Below, piece by piece: positions 38,408 through 49,523 of a stretch of DNA of 64,000 nt (positions are counted from its first letter, which is position 1; the number at the start of each line of letters is the position of its first letter). The notes under the pieces are model-generated. The model did not search any database, was not told the DNA's origin, and saw only the letters and a list, made by a program, of their open reading frames with translations. A program made the translations under genes and the position numbers. The stretch is from Ailanthus altissimus (Eukaryota; Streptophyta; Magnoliopsida; Sapindales; Simaroubaceae), in the NCBI GenBank assembly GCA_946807835.1, contig OX327694.1, forward strand, positions 2,492,001 through 2,556,000, written 5' to 3'.

Positions 38408-39060
38408 TATAAAAATATTAATATTGTTTTTTGTTTTTTTTTTCTCTAAATAAAGAATTAGCAATTAATAAAAAATAACAATAGAGTGATGTGGTAATCA
38501 TTTCAAGCTGTCGAGAGTTTACTCTCTTCTTATTATTATTATTCACGTGCTATGTAATGTTTGATCGAAATAAATAAAAAATATCATAAATGCAGATCGC
38601 AGAACAGAGATCCGAGCAAAATCAGCAATGCCCTCCGCATAGAAAATAAAAGAGGTTGATCTTTCATTTCCTAAGAAGATATTGGGCTTTTCTTTATTTG
38701 AGCCAGGCCCATCTTGTGACTGCCACATGATCCACCTTAAGCACACTATTAGCGCCCCTTTTAATTCCTCGTGAGACCATTTTTTTTTCTCGTATCTCGA
38801 TTATATTTATATAATTAAAATAAAAGAGTATATAAATATTTAATAATTAATTTTTATCTCATTATTAGTGTAGTGTTTATTAGCTCTTATCAATAAACGA
38901 TCAAATACTATATAATTGAAATATAAATGGAGTAATATTATAAATTTTAAGTTGTATTCTAAATAATAATGTGTTAAACAATAATTAATTGATAAAATAG
39001 TATAAATGTTAAAATTACTCATTACACTCAATGATTACTTGACATATCGTTATTTGAGAT
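38408..39060. other. AT-rich intergenic DNA
   Basis: Short frames at 38543-38746 and 38840-39031 show no recognisable domain. No gene is supported. Confidence 0.4.
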
Positions 39061-39065
39061 ACAAA

Positions 39066-39721
39066 TGTAACACTCGAGATTCAATATTTTTAAAGCCATA
39101 AATAATAAGGTCAAGATGAATGAGGTGAAGATTAAGTGTTAGAATCTCACGTTGCCTGATTAAAAAAAGTTTTTAGGTTATATATGTAGAGTACATTTTT
39201 AATCAATATGAGATTTTTTTTGTGAGATTCAAGGACAAAGCTGTGAGGGCTTAAGCTCAAAATAAACAACATTATATTATGTGAAAGTGAGTCGTTACAA
39301 ATTGTACTAAAATTGAACTTACCTTGAGGTGTGGGCCAATGAGCTCGCAATCAGGGGTATAAATAGTGCATACTTATCGTGCACCCTTGAGGTCTAACTC
39401 ACATGATGGGCTTAGCGCATACGGGCCATGTGTCCCCTAAGGGGTAACTTGTAACACCAAAAATCTAAGATTCTTAAAAACATAAATAGTACCAAAAATT
39501 TAAGATTCTTAATATCATAGATAGTAAGATGAAGATAAAAAATTTAAGATTTTTGATATCATAAATAATAAGATGAGAGTTAGATGCTAAAATTTTATAT
39601 TGTATTTTTTTAAAAAAATTTATGTACTATATATGTAAAATTCATTCTCAATCAAAATAAAATTGTATAGACATAAGTTTAAAATGGACAATATTATATT
39701 ACATAAGAGTAAGTTATTATA
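39066..39721 (+). mobile_element. TRIM-like miniature LTR element with perfect 5-bp target duplication
   Basis: LTR 1 is 39066-39299 (tgtaacactcgag ... gtcgttaca) and LTR 2 is 39450-39721 (tgtaacacc ... gttattata). They frame a 150-bp interior that ends in the purine-rich ctaaggggtaac. The 5-mer acaaa lies directly outside both ends (39061-39065 and 39722-39726). LTR 2 is longer because of an internal triplication of a unit of about 40 bp (caaaaatttaagattctta-like, 39457-39575). The element has no coding capacity. The layout matches terminal-repeat retrotransposons in miniature. Confidence 0.8.
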
Positions 39722-39726
39722 ACAAA

Positions 39727-40526
39727 CTTGAAATATATAATATTATTCATATAAATATTATATCATAATTATAATTATGCTAATTTTATATTTGTGAAGG
39801 ATTAAACTCCCATTTGTACGGAGACTCACCACTAATCAAAAGAGGTGATTGCAAATACATGCTAACTTTGAAATTAAATAATTTAAAGAGTTGCACGTGA
39901 TTAGTGGAGAAAGAAATCATGTATTGTTGTTACAAGAATGGGTGATAAACAAATTTTGAAAGGACAGATTCTTTATGCATTTTGATGGAGAAAAAGAAAT
40001 TAAAAAAAAACATAGAAAATAATTATAAATTCTAAATGTAAAATAAATAATGATTAGTGAAAATTAAGAGCGGTCCTTAAAATAATGGCCCTGAACTATT
40101 TATGTAGCTTTTAAAATAAATTGGAGATGGAAATAATTGTGACACAAAAGAAAATCACGTGTGCCTTTTAAGCAATTATGAAATACTTTATCTACACATA
40201 ACATGAACCTAAGCTGAAATTATATAATATACAGAGAGTACTTATAAATCCATCTCGCGACACACTTGTGTTTCGAATTTAACCAACCATGTGTATTAAA
40301 TTTACTACGACAGTCAATTAATTTGATGCCTCAATTTCGATTACTTTTGTAAAAAAAATATAAAATTCTTATTCATTTATTTGAAATTAACCTATCTTTG
40401 AATTCAAACTGTTCCATGAGAGATTCATATTGGAGCTCAATTAAACATATAAAAATTGTTTGGGAGCATCAGGGATGATATCGAAAATTAAGTTGAGGGA
40501 GTGAGATATTAAATTAAAAATTATAT
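39727..40526. other. AT-rich intergenic DNA left of the gypsy element
   Basis: No gene is seen. It ends at the outer edge of the 3' LTR of the gypsy element. Confidence 0.5.
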
Positions 40527-41582
40527 TTATTGACAAAAAAATAATTTTTTTAAGCTAATAAATTTTAAATTTATTTAGGTGTGAGAATCAATACGTTGAG
40601 CTTCGTTTTATTAGACTTGAAAGTTAAAACCTGAATTTTTCTTTCTCCACTTGTGACAATTAATACTTGCAAAATATTCGAAACTATTGATAAGGCCTCA
40701 CTAGAATAGGTTTCGACGAAGACTCTTTGATGTTTAAATTAAAAAAAATATTATTTTGGTCAAATTTGAGAGAGCATGAAGAAAAATGTAAAAAATATGC
40801 TTTATACAGAAAAACGTTGAAGCCAGAATAAAAAAATTAAGTATTAAAAAAACCCTTTCTATGTTGTGATTTTTTCACCTATTTATAACATTGATTTTCA
40901 GGGAATATTCATTGTGCTTATCTTTGTCGATGTTATGGTTAAGTTGGATAAGTTTTACTAATTTTGAGTTATCCTAATCTTTTGACATGATTTCGGGGAT
41001 CCTTTCCTAAAGGCATCATAGTTCTTCTCATTGTATAATTCTAATCTCTTTATAATGTTGGTTTCCTCTTTAGACTCATTTCCATAATAAGCCTGGTTGC
41101 TCTCTATTCGACTCGGTAGCAATCTAAATTTACTTTTGCTGTCACAGCGGCTTGGCATCACCTACCAAGATGGTCTCTTTATAACGTACTTTTATCCATG
41201 TTGGTCTAAGTTTTATTTTTGTTTTTGTTCCCGTGGTAGTACTTGGCTGGAATGTAAAGACTGTTCGACATATGTTTGACCTGGTATTTCTACTAAGCCG
41301 GTTTTCTTTTTCATCTTGGTCAAGTAGTCTTCTTTAATCTTGGTCGGCTCAGTCAAGAATATGCAGAGCTGAAATACAAGTGTCTTGAACTGAATCTAGT
41401 TCAAGTGATCGAACAAGTTCCTCGTTGGAAGACCATCCTTAAGGTTGGTTTCGACATCTCCTGATGGCCCCTGTTATCTTAAACTTGGGCTCTCAAGATT
41501 GGCTCATAAAGGACTTTCTTGAAGGGCTAAGATTCTTGGGTCTATAAGGGTTGGGCCTTGTGGTGATTTTTTGGGGGGAATA
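40527..41582 (-). repeat. 3' LTR of the gypsy element
   Basis: It is about 1056 bp and colinear with the right LTR. Shared phrases include cttgtgacaattaa/ccat, tttcgacgaagactct, gctgtcacagcggctt/ttc and cctcgttggaag. Terminal dinucleotides have mutated: its left edge is ttattgac where the partner has tgttgacc, and its right edge is ggaata where the partner has ggaaca. Confidence 0.8.
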
Positions 41583-42280
41583 GGGGTTTACCAATTTTTA
41601 GTTTTTATTTATACGAAATTGGAAACTCTTTTTTGTTATGCTTACTTGGGTCTTCGCTTCTAATACCATCTCGATTCTTCACTTCTCATACTTGCTCGAA
41701 ATTTTCGTTTCTGAGCACATTTTGACTTATATTAGCATTCTGAGCCAGTAGGTCCGAACATGTGTTTTTTGATATCCTAATCTTGACGGATGATACTATA
41801 CTGAGCGACTCGGTTTGGTTCTACTGTTGCAGTTATTTTCTAGAACACCAAGCTGATAGTTACTTTCTAAGTTTTTCTTAAGATTTGTATAGTTTATGAT
41901 ATTCCTCAAATTCTAATTTTGTTAGATAATGATGATAGAGATTTTAAAATGTCATCATTGATCCATGTGAAAAGGCTTCTTAAGCGCGAAAATTGATCGC
42001 AATCATTGATTAATTTCTAGATCGTATGGCTAAAGGTAGTTGAAACCAAAATATCACGTCTCTTATGTTTTTGAGTGACAATTGGGTGATTGAGATGATT
42101 CGATCCATTGAAATTTTGAATTTGAACGAGTCAGATTAAAAGCTTTGAAGAGACGTGTATTTAACGCTCTGGGAACCCGAGGTGTTGCATCGTTCTATTT
42201 TAAGAATGTGTCTCTTTGGCTTTCAAAGATCTTGCTCGTTTATTTGATTTGAACGATTGTGATTCTTCAGCTCTATTGGC

Positions 42281-42287
42281 TATAAAA
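42281..42287 (+). promoter_or_regulatory. TATA box of the antisense gene in the gypsy element
   Basis: The sequence tataaaa sits in ttggctataaaaagcc. About 30 bp downstream a pyrimidine-rich leader begins, with a donor-like agt|gtaagtg at about 42363. It faces the plus strand, opposite to gag-pol. Confidence 0.55.
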
Positions 42288-42737
42288 AGCCATCTTCTAA
42301 TACTCATTCTCTTCTTTACTTGGCATTTTTTCTCTCATTTCTCTTTGATCTCAACTTTCTAGTGTAAGTGTTTTTTTTTGTGATCATTGCTATTATTTTT
42401 TGCTATGTTTATCAGATTTCTGAGCTTCCTTCAGGTGAGTTCTTCTTTTTTAATCTTCTTTATCTTGCATCTTTTAGTATAAACTTTACTGTATATGAGC
42501 ATGCTTTTGTTATTTCTGTTTTTGTTTCTTGTGCTTTCTTTACTATTTCCAGATTTTTGCTGCTGTTTTTTGCTTTAATGGTGTTCGTACCACTTTTGGG
42601 TATTTATTGTGGCATTTTTTTTCTTGTTTCTAGGTACGATTATCTATGTCCTTACCCTATGTGTCTCCTTTAGTTTTTAAGAAAAAATCCTTATTCCAAT
42701 AGCGTCTATAAGAAACCTAAGTTTCCTAGTCATTAAT

Positions 42738-45249
42738 GTGGCTAAGGAAGAAGAAGAAGCTAGTCTAGAGGTCCACTTATTAGGAGGGATTGGTGGGGCC
42801 AGTGGCAGTGGAAGGGCGTCCACCTCAGCAGGTGACGTGCTCTCCTCCTATTTAGTTGTTATTATTGAGCCTGAGCCGGTCTCCATTGTTAGGGAAGACC
42901 ATGGAAATGACCCTGAGGATCTTGATCATGATGTAGAGGCTGTTGAGTTTAAGCTAGATGTGAGATACCGTATGTCCAGTTTGAACGAGGTCAACCTGGA
43001 GTCCATTAGGTCGATAAATAACATCCCTGGATTGGTTACACTTAGGCTACCCTCCTAAGAGGACTATTTGACCAGTCCAATAGAGGGTGAGGTGGTGATC
43101 CACGTGGAGTTCTTAAGGTTAGGTCTCAGGTTTCCTATGCAGCAATACTTTACAAAGATGCTAGCTCACATGGGAGTAACTACCTCCCCACTTGGTCCTA
43201 ATTCTTAGATGGTCTTAGTTGGTCTGTATTTTCTTTGAGCAAGGGCAAGGCTGTCCCTTCTCATTTTCAGAAGCGGTGCTACTTATATTACTTTAAGAGT
43301 AATGTTAGAAGCCAAAGAGGCTTCTATCTGTCCTTCCATGGCTTCGAATATTCAATCTTTGGTCGCCCATCTTCTATCAAGGATTAAAAGGAGGAGTGGT
43401 TTTTTGCTAAGGGATAATGAGGTTAAATAGTCCCTAGAAGGAATGGGGGAGAGTAGACATTCCCATGAACTTCTTTTTAAGTGCAAATTTTTCTTTCGTT
43501 CATTTTTCCTTCTTCTATTTTATTTTCCCTTTTTCTTTTCACCTAAATCCCTCGTGCATTGCAGTGACTTGGGCCATTGACGTTGAAATTTTTGAGGTCA
43601 GACTTACTTAGATTATCGCAGTCCTTGAGCATATCTGTCTTGTTCAAGATTTGCTCTCACCAGCTAGTTTTATTTAGTTCGGTCTAGTGACTTTTGTCCC
43701 GTGTGAGCTTCGTGTTTGCAGTAAGTACCATTTCTCTCTTAAACTTATTTCTTCATTCTTTACTTTTTTACTGATCACTTTGTATGTCCCGTACAGGAAT
43801 GTCCAAACAAGGAGTAGGTGAAAGGAGTCTCACAAAAAGCTCTGACTTGTCCTCTGAAGATCAGGGCTCCCTCAAACCTGACAATGTAATAGGAATACTA
43901 TTTGATTTCGATGGGAGGAGCTGAGTCAGGGATCCCACTTATGGAAGGAGGCTGACTGGCCGAACTGACAGCAGGCAGAGCCCCTAATAAGGAAAAGTGA
44001 CAAGTCCACTTGCTTGGGGGAAATGAGAGGTTCAAATTGGCTCCTAGTGGATAAAACAAACTACAACCCAACGCTTCCCTCAAGCATAAGGTAGCGTGAA
44101 GAGATTCACCAGTTCAGTTTTTTGTGCCGACACCCTCTTCTGGTGGGACTATGGGTATTCGATTCGATGAGCCGATGAAGACCTCTGATAAGGGATGAGT
44201 TCCCTCTTCGTGTATCTCTCTTTGTGTTGGTCCCTGAGAGAAGGGTAAACCTGGCATTTCTGCTACCCGTGATGCGAGAAATTGAGAGGTACCTGACTTC
44301 AACCTGGGTAGGTTAGGTATCACCTTTGGATTCCATCACGGGGTTTTATGCTGCAGTTAGATCCGCATTGAATGTAAGTTCTCTTTTTTTTTTTTGTTTT
44401 TAAGTTATTTCTTTATTTTCCCCCTTTAACCATATTTTTTGATTGTGCAGTTCGTGTATATATTATCTTGGTTCAAGACCAAGATATTAGATATGGTGGC
44501 TCAAACCCACCAAATTGAGAAGAGCCTCGCGTAGTCAAGAGTCGAGATTCTATCGACTAGAAGGATGGCCTCCCAAGAATAGGAGAAGGCTGATGAGATG
44601 GGCACTCGTGTGAAGGAGCTGGAGACTAGCCGTATAGAAGCGGAGAGTAGAGTCTCAAAGTTGGAGCACCAAAGGAGGCTGGCTGAGCAGGAGATGGCCA
44701 ACTCTTTGACAGTGGTAGAGAGTCGTGCCACTAAGCTGATGAACCAAAATTACGAGCTTGAAAGGCAGCTCGCGGCAGCTCAAAAAGATAGTGAGCAAGT
44801 TGAGCAAAATAAGAAAAATCTAGTGGCCCAACTAAAAGATCAACAGAGTTCTTGGTTTACTAGTCACGAGGAAGGTTTTTGCTGAGAGGCAATTGAGGGC
44901 TTCCAGAGGTCAATTGCCCTCTTTGAGGAGAATTACCCTGAGATTGACCTTTGGTTACTGGATGACCATTCCATGAAAGGGAGACCTCTGGGGCTCGGGA
45001 TGTTGCTGAGGTGGGCGACCTATGGCTGATGATGCTACTCATACTGAAGCTACCCTTACTATTGGGACTGAAGCTGCCCTTGTTATTGATGTCTCTGCTG
45101 TTGCGGTTGATGCTGCCCCTGCTACTGCTGCTGCTGCTGCTCTTGTTCAATCCATAGGACCAGCTAATGCTACCTCGACCGATCCACCTACCTCGGTCAA
45201 TCCTCTTCTAGTCAACATCAATCTTGGGGAAGGGGGTGAGGCGTTGTAG
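42738..45249 (+). pseudogene. Antisense spliced gene of the gypsy element (Transposase_28-like, then coiled coil), decayed
   Basis: This plus-strand gene remnant lies antisense between pol and the 3' LTR. 42738-43058 encodes an acidic Gly/Ser-rich N-terminal part. 43083-43425 encodes the best-conserved region, with FLRLGLRFPMQQYFTKML, LAHMGVTTSPLGPNS, YYFKSNVRSQRGFYLSFHG and FGRPSSIKD, in the order of the plant Transposase_28/putative gypsy-type transposon domain, with several stops and one frame change. Introns with good signals lie at 43721-43796 and 44374-44450, and a further acceptor (gcattgcag) lies at 43564. 44598-44885 encodes a heptad-rich coiled coil (ELETSRIEAESRVSKLEHQ). 45022-45249 encodes an Ala/Thr/Val-rich tail. 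The first frame lacks an ATG at its edge, so the true start is unresolved. The biochemical function of this protein family is unknown. Confidence 0.7.
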
Positions 45250-45794
45250 TAGATTTAGAGGCAACTGACACGGTTCCAGTAGCATGGGCCGATGTCTTTT
45301 TTGTTATTGTACTTTTTTTTCCTGAACTTTTGTTATTCTATTTTATCAGTGACTATAAACAACTTTTTCTTCATAATTTGTGTTGAAATATCTTTGCGAA
45401 CCTGTTATTTTTATATTTATCTTGAATATCAATGTAGACCTGCTCTTCTATATTAATTCATAATATAGAGTAATATTCTGTTTAGAATAAAAATGTAATA
45501 TAGGCGAGCAGTCTTGTGATAAAATCCAATACTTGTGAAAATTGTGTTGGTTAAGTTTAAAAAATAATCTCTTTATGCTGAGTTGATTTATCAAATTCGA
45601 GTAGAGTAGGATGATTCATAATTTATGAATCAAAATGAGTTAATAAACTTTAACAAGTGTTATCATGGAACTGTGCTGATGAGATTATCATTAAGTCGAT
45701 CCGCATATACTGTTTTTTAACAGTTGGTTGTTATCTAAAATAGTTGTAGGCACCTAGTCATTTTTTTTATCAGTCCCTTCTGGGTATTGTAAGT

Positions 45795-46482
45795 CCATAA
45801 GGTACACCTCATAGAGCCTTACTCTGTCCAGTGGTTTGTGGGTAACCTCATGAGTGCCTCTTATAGTGTGTGACTTCAATGTCTTCAAAGCTGTATATTT
45901 GTAGGGTACACCTCATAGAGCCTTACCCTATCCGGTGATTTGTGAGTAATCTCATAAGTATCGCCTCTTTACGAACTATACGCTGCACGTCCGTAGGGTA
46001 CACCTCACTGAGTCTTACGTTGTCCGGTGGTCTGTGGATAATATCGTGAGTGCTGCCCCCTATAACGTGTGTCTTCAATTTATTTAAATCTGTATATTTG
46101 TAGGGTACACCTTATAGAGTCTTACTCTGTCCAATGGTCTGTGGGTAATCTCATGAGTGCTGCCCCTTACGAACTATACGTTACAAGTCTATAGGTTACA
46201 CCTCACTGAGCCTTACCCTATCCAGTGGTCTGTAGATAATCTTGTGAGTGCTGCCCCTTATCGCGTGTGTCTTCAATGTCTTCAAAGCTGTATATTCATA
46301 GGGCACACCTCATAGAGCCTTACCCTGTCCGGTGGTCTATGAGTAATCTCATGAATACCACCCTCTATGAACTATACACTGCACGTCTATACGGTATACC
46401 TTATTGAGCCTTACCCTGTTCGGTGGTTTATGGGTAATCTCGTGAGTACTGTCCCCTATGGTATGTAACTTTGTAGGTGGTT
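45795..46482. repeat. Dimeric tandem repeat (alternating about 107- and 91-bp monomers)
   Basis: Seven monomers share gta(g)ggtacacctca-agagccttac, ctgtccggtggtctgtg and aatctcatgagtgctgcc. Their anchor ggtacacc falls at 45801, 45905, 45997, 46104, 46194 (ggttacac), 46302 (ggcacacc) and 46393, so the spacing alternates 104-108 and 90-92 bp. The longer monomers carry an extra tgtcttcaa-tctgtatattt tail. The higher-order unit is therefore about 199 bp, in about 3.5 copies. It lies between integrase and the antisense gene. Confidence 0.9.
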
Positions 46483-46599
46483 TTTTATTGTTTAATTTAT
46501 AAATGTTTACGATTTTTTAGTCTTAAATTCTGAGCAATCATTCACGTAGAGGTATATGCAAAAAAATAGAAATTTTATGTAAAATGATGTCCTTACATA

Positions 46600-47480
46600 G
46601 CAGGAAGTATTGCATAAAAGATAAGAAGTTAAGATTAGTATTTCTTTAGCAGCTTGGCATTCAACAGTTTTCTTAAAACTCAGATTTGAGCCTTCTCTCT
46701 CCGCTGTTCAACTAAATCTAGTTGTCCCCTGATTAGCTCGTTATTTGTCATCTTGAAAAAATGCGATACTCTTTGCATAAAAGTTTCGATCTCAGTGGGA
46801 ATCACTACTTCACATCCAAAAGCTAGTGAGAATGGTGTTTTGCTAGTTGCAGTCTTGCTAGCCATCCGTAATGCCCAAAGTACTTCTAGAAGATCTTCTA
46901 CCTATCCTCCCTTTTTTTTGGTTAACTTCTTCTTGAGTAGCCTCTTGATCACATTGTTGGAGGATTCTACCTGTCCATTTATCTTGGGATGAGTCGGCAA
47001 TGCAAATAACAATTATACTTCTAATTGTTTATAGAAGTTTTTAAAGCTACTGTTGTTGAATTGTTTCCCATGATCAGTAATGATGATGTGAGGGATTTTA
47101 TACCGTACATTACATTTTTTTAGACGAAATCCCGCATGCTCATCTCGGTTATCTTTGATAACAGTTTGACTTTGATCCATTTAGTAAAGTAGTCTACTAT
47201 TATGACTATATACTTGCAAGATCCATTTCGTTAGGGTAGGGGCCCTATTAAATTAAGACCCCATTGAGTGAATGGCTAAGGTCCATTCATTGTGATTAGC
47301 TCTTTGGCAGGTGCTTGAATCTTGTCAGTAAATCTTTGGCAAGCATCGTAGTATTTGACCAAGTTTTTAGCATCTTGAAAGACAATTGGCCAATAGTAGC
47401 CGATTTTCAATACCTTGTGAGCCAGAGTTTCTGTCCCCCCGAGTGGTTGCCACAAATTCTTTTGTGAGTTTATCTAAGAA
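46600..47480 (-). pseudogene. Integrase remnant of the gypsy element (main part)
   Basis: Read on the minus strand, the zinc-finger/N-terminal part ETLAHKVLKIGYYWP ... KYYDACQRF lies at about 47310-47440. The core motif HPKINGQVESSN (surrounding the catalytic Glu) lies at about 46965-47000. The C-terminal phrase KTPFSLAFGCEVVIPTEIE lies at 46790-46850. Frames are broken. The solo-LTR-like insertion at 47486-49523 splits the domain from its upstream part, which resumes at about 49525. Confidence 0.8.
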
Positions 47481-47485
47481 CCTAA

Positions 47486-49523
47486 TATTATCGGCGGAGG
47501 ATCTTAGACACGTGTGGGTGTATGCATATGCATATGCAATTGTGTCTATTGCCTAATGCAGCAAAAATGTGTAAATTTTACAATAAACACAATAAATAAA
47601 TATATTAATTGCATTAATATATTAATAGGCTAGAGAATTTACCAAAACGTGTAACGTTATACACGTCTTTGTTCTGGAGTCCGCATGGAGACCAATGCGT
47701 GTGCAGTTTTAGTCACTAACACCGTGGGCTTGGTAAGCTAGAACAGCAGCCTAGGATTAACTCTTAATCTCCAAAATGGTCGGGTGAGAATTTATATCAT
47801 TTTCTCCAAAAGGATAAGAAATGGAGATTTGAAGCAATTCATAATTGCTCCAATTAAAAGCATAGACGAAAATGAAACAATTTCATTTTTCCTCTCATTT
47901 TTTTTTTCTCTTTTCTTCTTCTTTCTTTCTTCTTTCTCTTTCTCTCCACTTCTTCTCCCTCTCTCTCGCGGCCGAATTGGCCAAATTGCTTCTCTTTATT
48001 TTTTCTTTTGCTTTATATAATATAATATAATATAATATAATAATAATATATAATATAATATAAATAATAATATATTATATAATATAAAAAGAAAGATATT
48101 TGATTATTTAACAATTAAATAATCAAAATAAGAAATGATCATTATGCCCCTCATAAATAGTTACCAAGTTTACCCTTAGTGGGTCCTACCAAATTTCACA
48201 CTTGGGTAAACTCAACCGAGAGTCCACAATACGCTACGTGTCATAATACAATTAGTAAACAACAATTATTAACTAATTATTGTATTTAACACTTAAACAC
48301 AGACACGCACGCATTCCCGTGGTAGTACTTAATATTGTTGGATTAAATAATTTAATCTAACACGCTGTCCAAGTGCACAACGAGTACACTCCATATCGTG
48401 GGACACCCTAAGTCCTACGCCCGATTCATCAAATGAAACTATTTCATGAGTCCGTGAGCAATGCCTTACACACACGTCATGGATATACAAATCAGCGCGT
48501 TGAACTATGCAAGCTGAGGTTACAACGCATACGTATAGTCCTTCCGTCATGATATCCTAGATGTGCGGGAATATAGATTATCACTGTTAAATCTCATAGT
48601 GCTCATCCGTGTCCTATCTCCAAACTTGTATCTCATTAAATAATATGCACAAACTCCTTTGCTATATTGTTTTACCCTGGCGAAACTCTTTCCCGGGATG
48701 ATTGCTTGTGGCCACAAGACTTTCTAAGATACAGTCTTGAAGCATCTAGATATCGAACTCCATATGGGAGTTGACGGATACCATATCTGTACACAACAGA
48801 CTCCATAAGCATCGGACCATACCCAACGACACCCAGCGGTTACACTATGAAAGGTCTGTGACATGCGTGGAATCAAAGTATGGTGGATCACTTACAAGCC
48901 CACCGTGGCACTCAGGTTAAAGGACTACATATACTACTCAACTCGAGAAGACCCTCCGTTGATGGCTTAGATTGGGTGTCTATCGGAGGCCTTCGTGAGT
49001 CTATCTCATATCCAGTCCTAACTGGATATCCATATGTCAATACGACCTCCAAGCTCACGGCCGGCTAGGAACGACCATCTATACCCTATAGGTACGACAT
49101 ATGCTGATCTATATATAAAGGTATCCACCGACAAACTCGTATCGGCAGAAATAGATCAGGGATAATTATTCGAGAACATACTTGCGCAACTTGCATTTTC
49201 TGGCACCCGATTGCAACTCTTGCAATTATGCAGTTACTAGTATATTCCCAGGTCTATGTCCCATTACAGATAAGGCTTCAACTCTTAGATCTGCTGAGTA
49301 TTATAACCAGCTAACACTTAACTATGCTAACATTTAGCATTTATATCTCTCAGCGTGGCTAACTATGAGCCCTTATCTAAACTCCTTCAAATCTACAATG
49401 TCTGTAATGTTACATGCATAATACCATATAAATGAGTATTAGTGATTTAATGGGAATGTACACTTGTATAAATACACAGGTATATGTACATTCAGGGATG
49501 TCACATAAGCACCGACCCTAACA
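47486..49523 (-). mobile_element. Solo-LTR-like insertion of about 2.04 kb inside integrase
   Basis: Integrase coding similarity stops at 47480 and resumes past 49523. The inserted DNA differs in composition. Read on the minus strand it starts TGTTAGGGTCGGTGC, carries a TATA-like tttatatatag at about 49112-49122, a long purine tract (complement of the CT-rich 47880-47970) and an AT microsatellite, and ends ccgccgataata. The end is consistent with TG...CA termini if the final CA has mutated to TA. A clean target duplication is not visible (cctaa against gatat). There are no coding domains. Confidence 0.55.
48011..48088. repeat. AT microsatellite (tataa-type)
   Basis: A run of tataa and related units lies inside the 47486-49523 insertion. 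Confidence 0.8.

Noticed and set aside
39353..39367. TATA-like site in the TRIM interior as the promoter of a separate gene
   Set aside because: No coding sequence follows within the element or its downstream flank.
48329..49068. Frames inside the 2.04-kb insertion (48329-48550 minus, 48880-49068 plus)
   Set aside because: They show no domain and lie in an LTR-like insertion. They are open by chance in GC-richer DNA.
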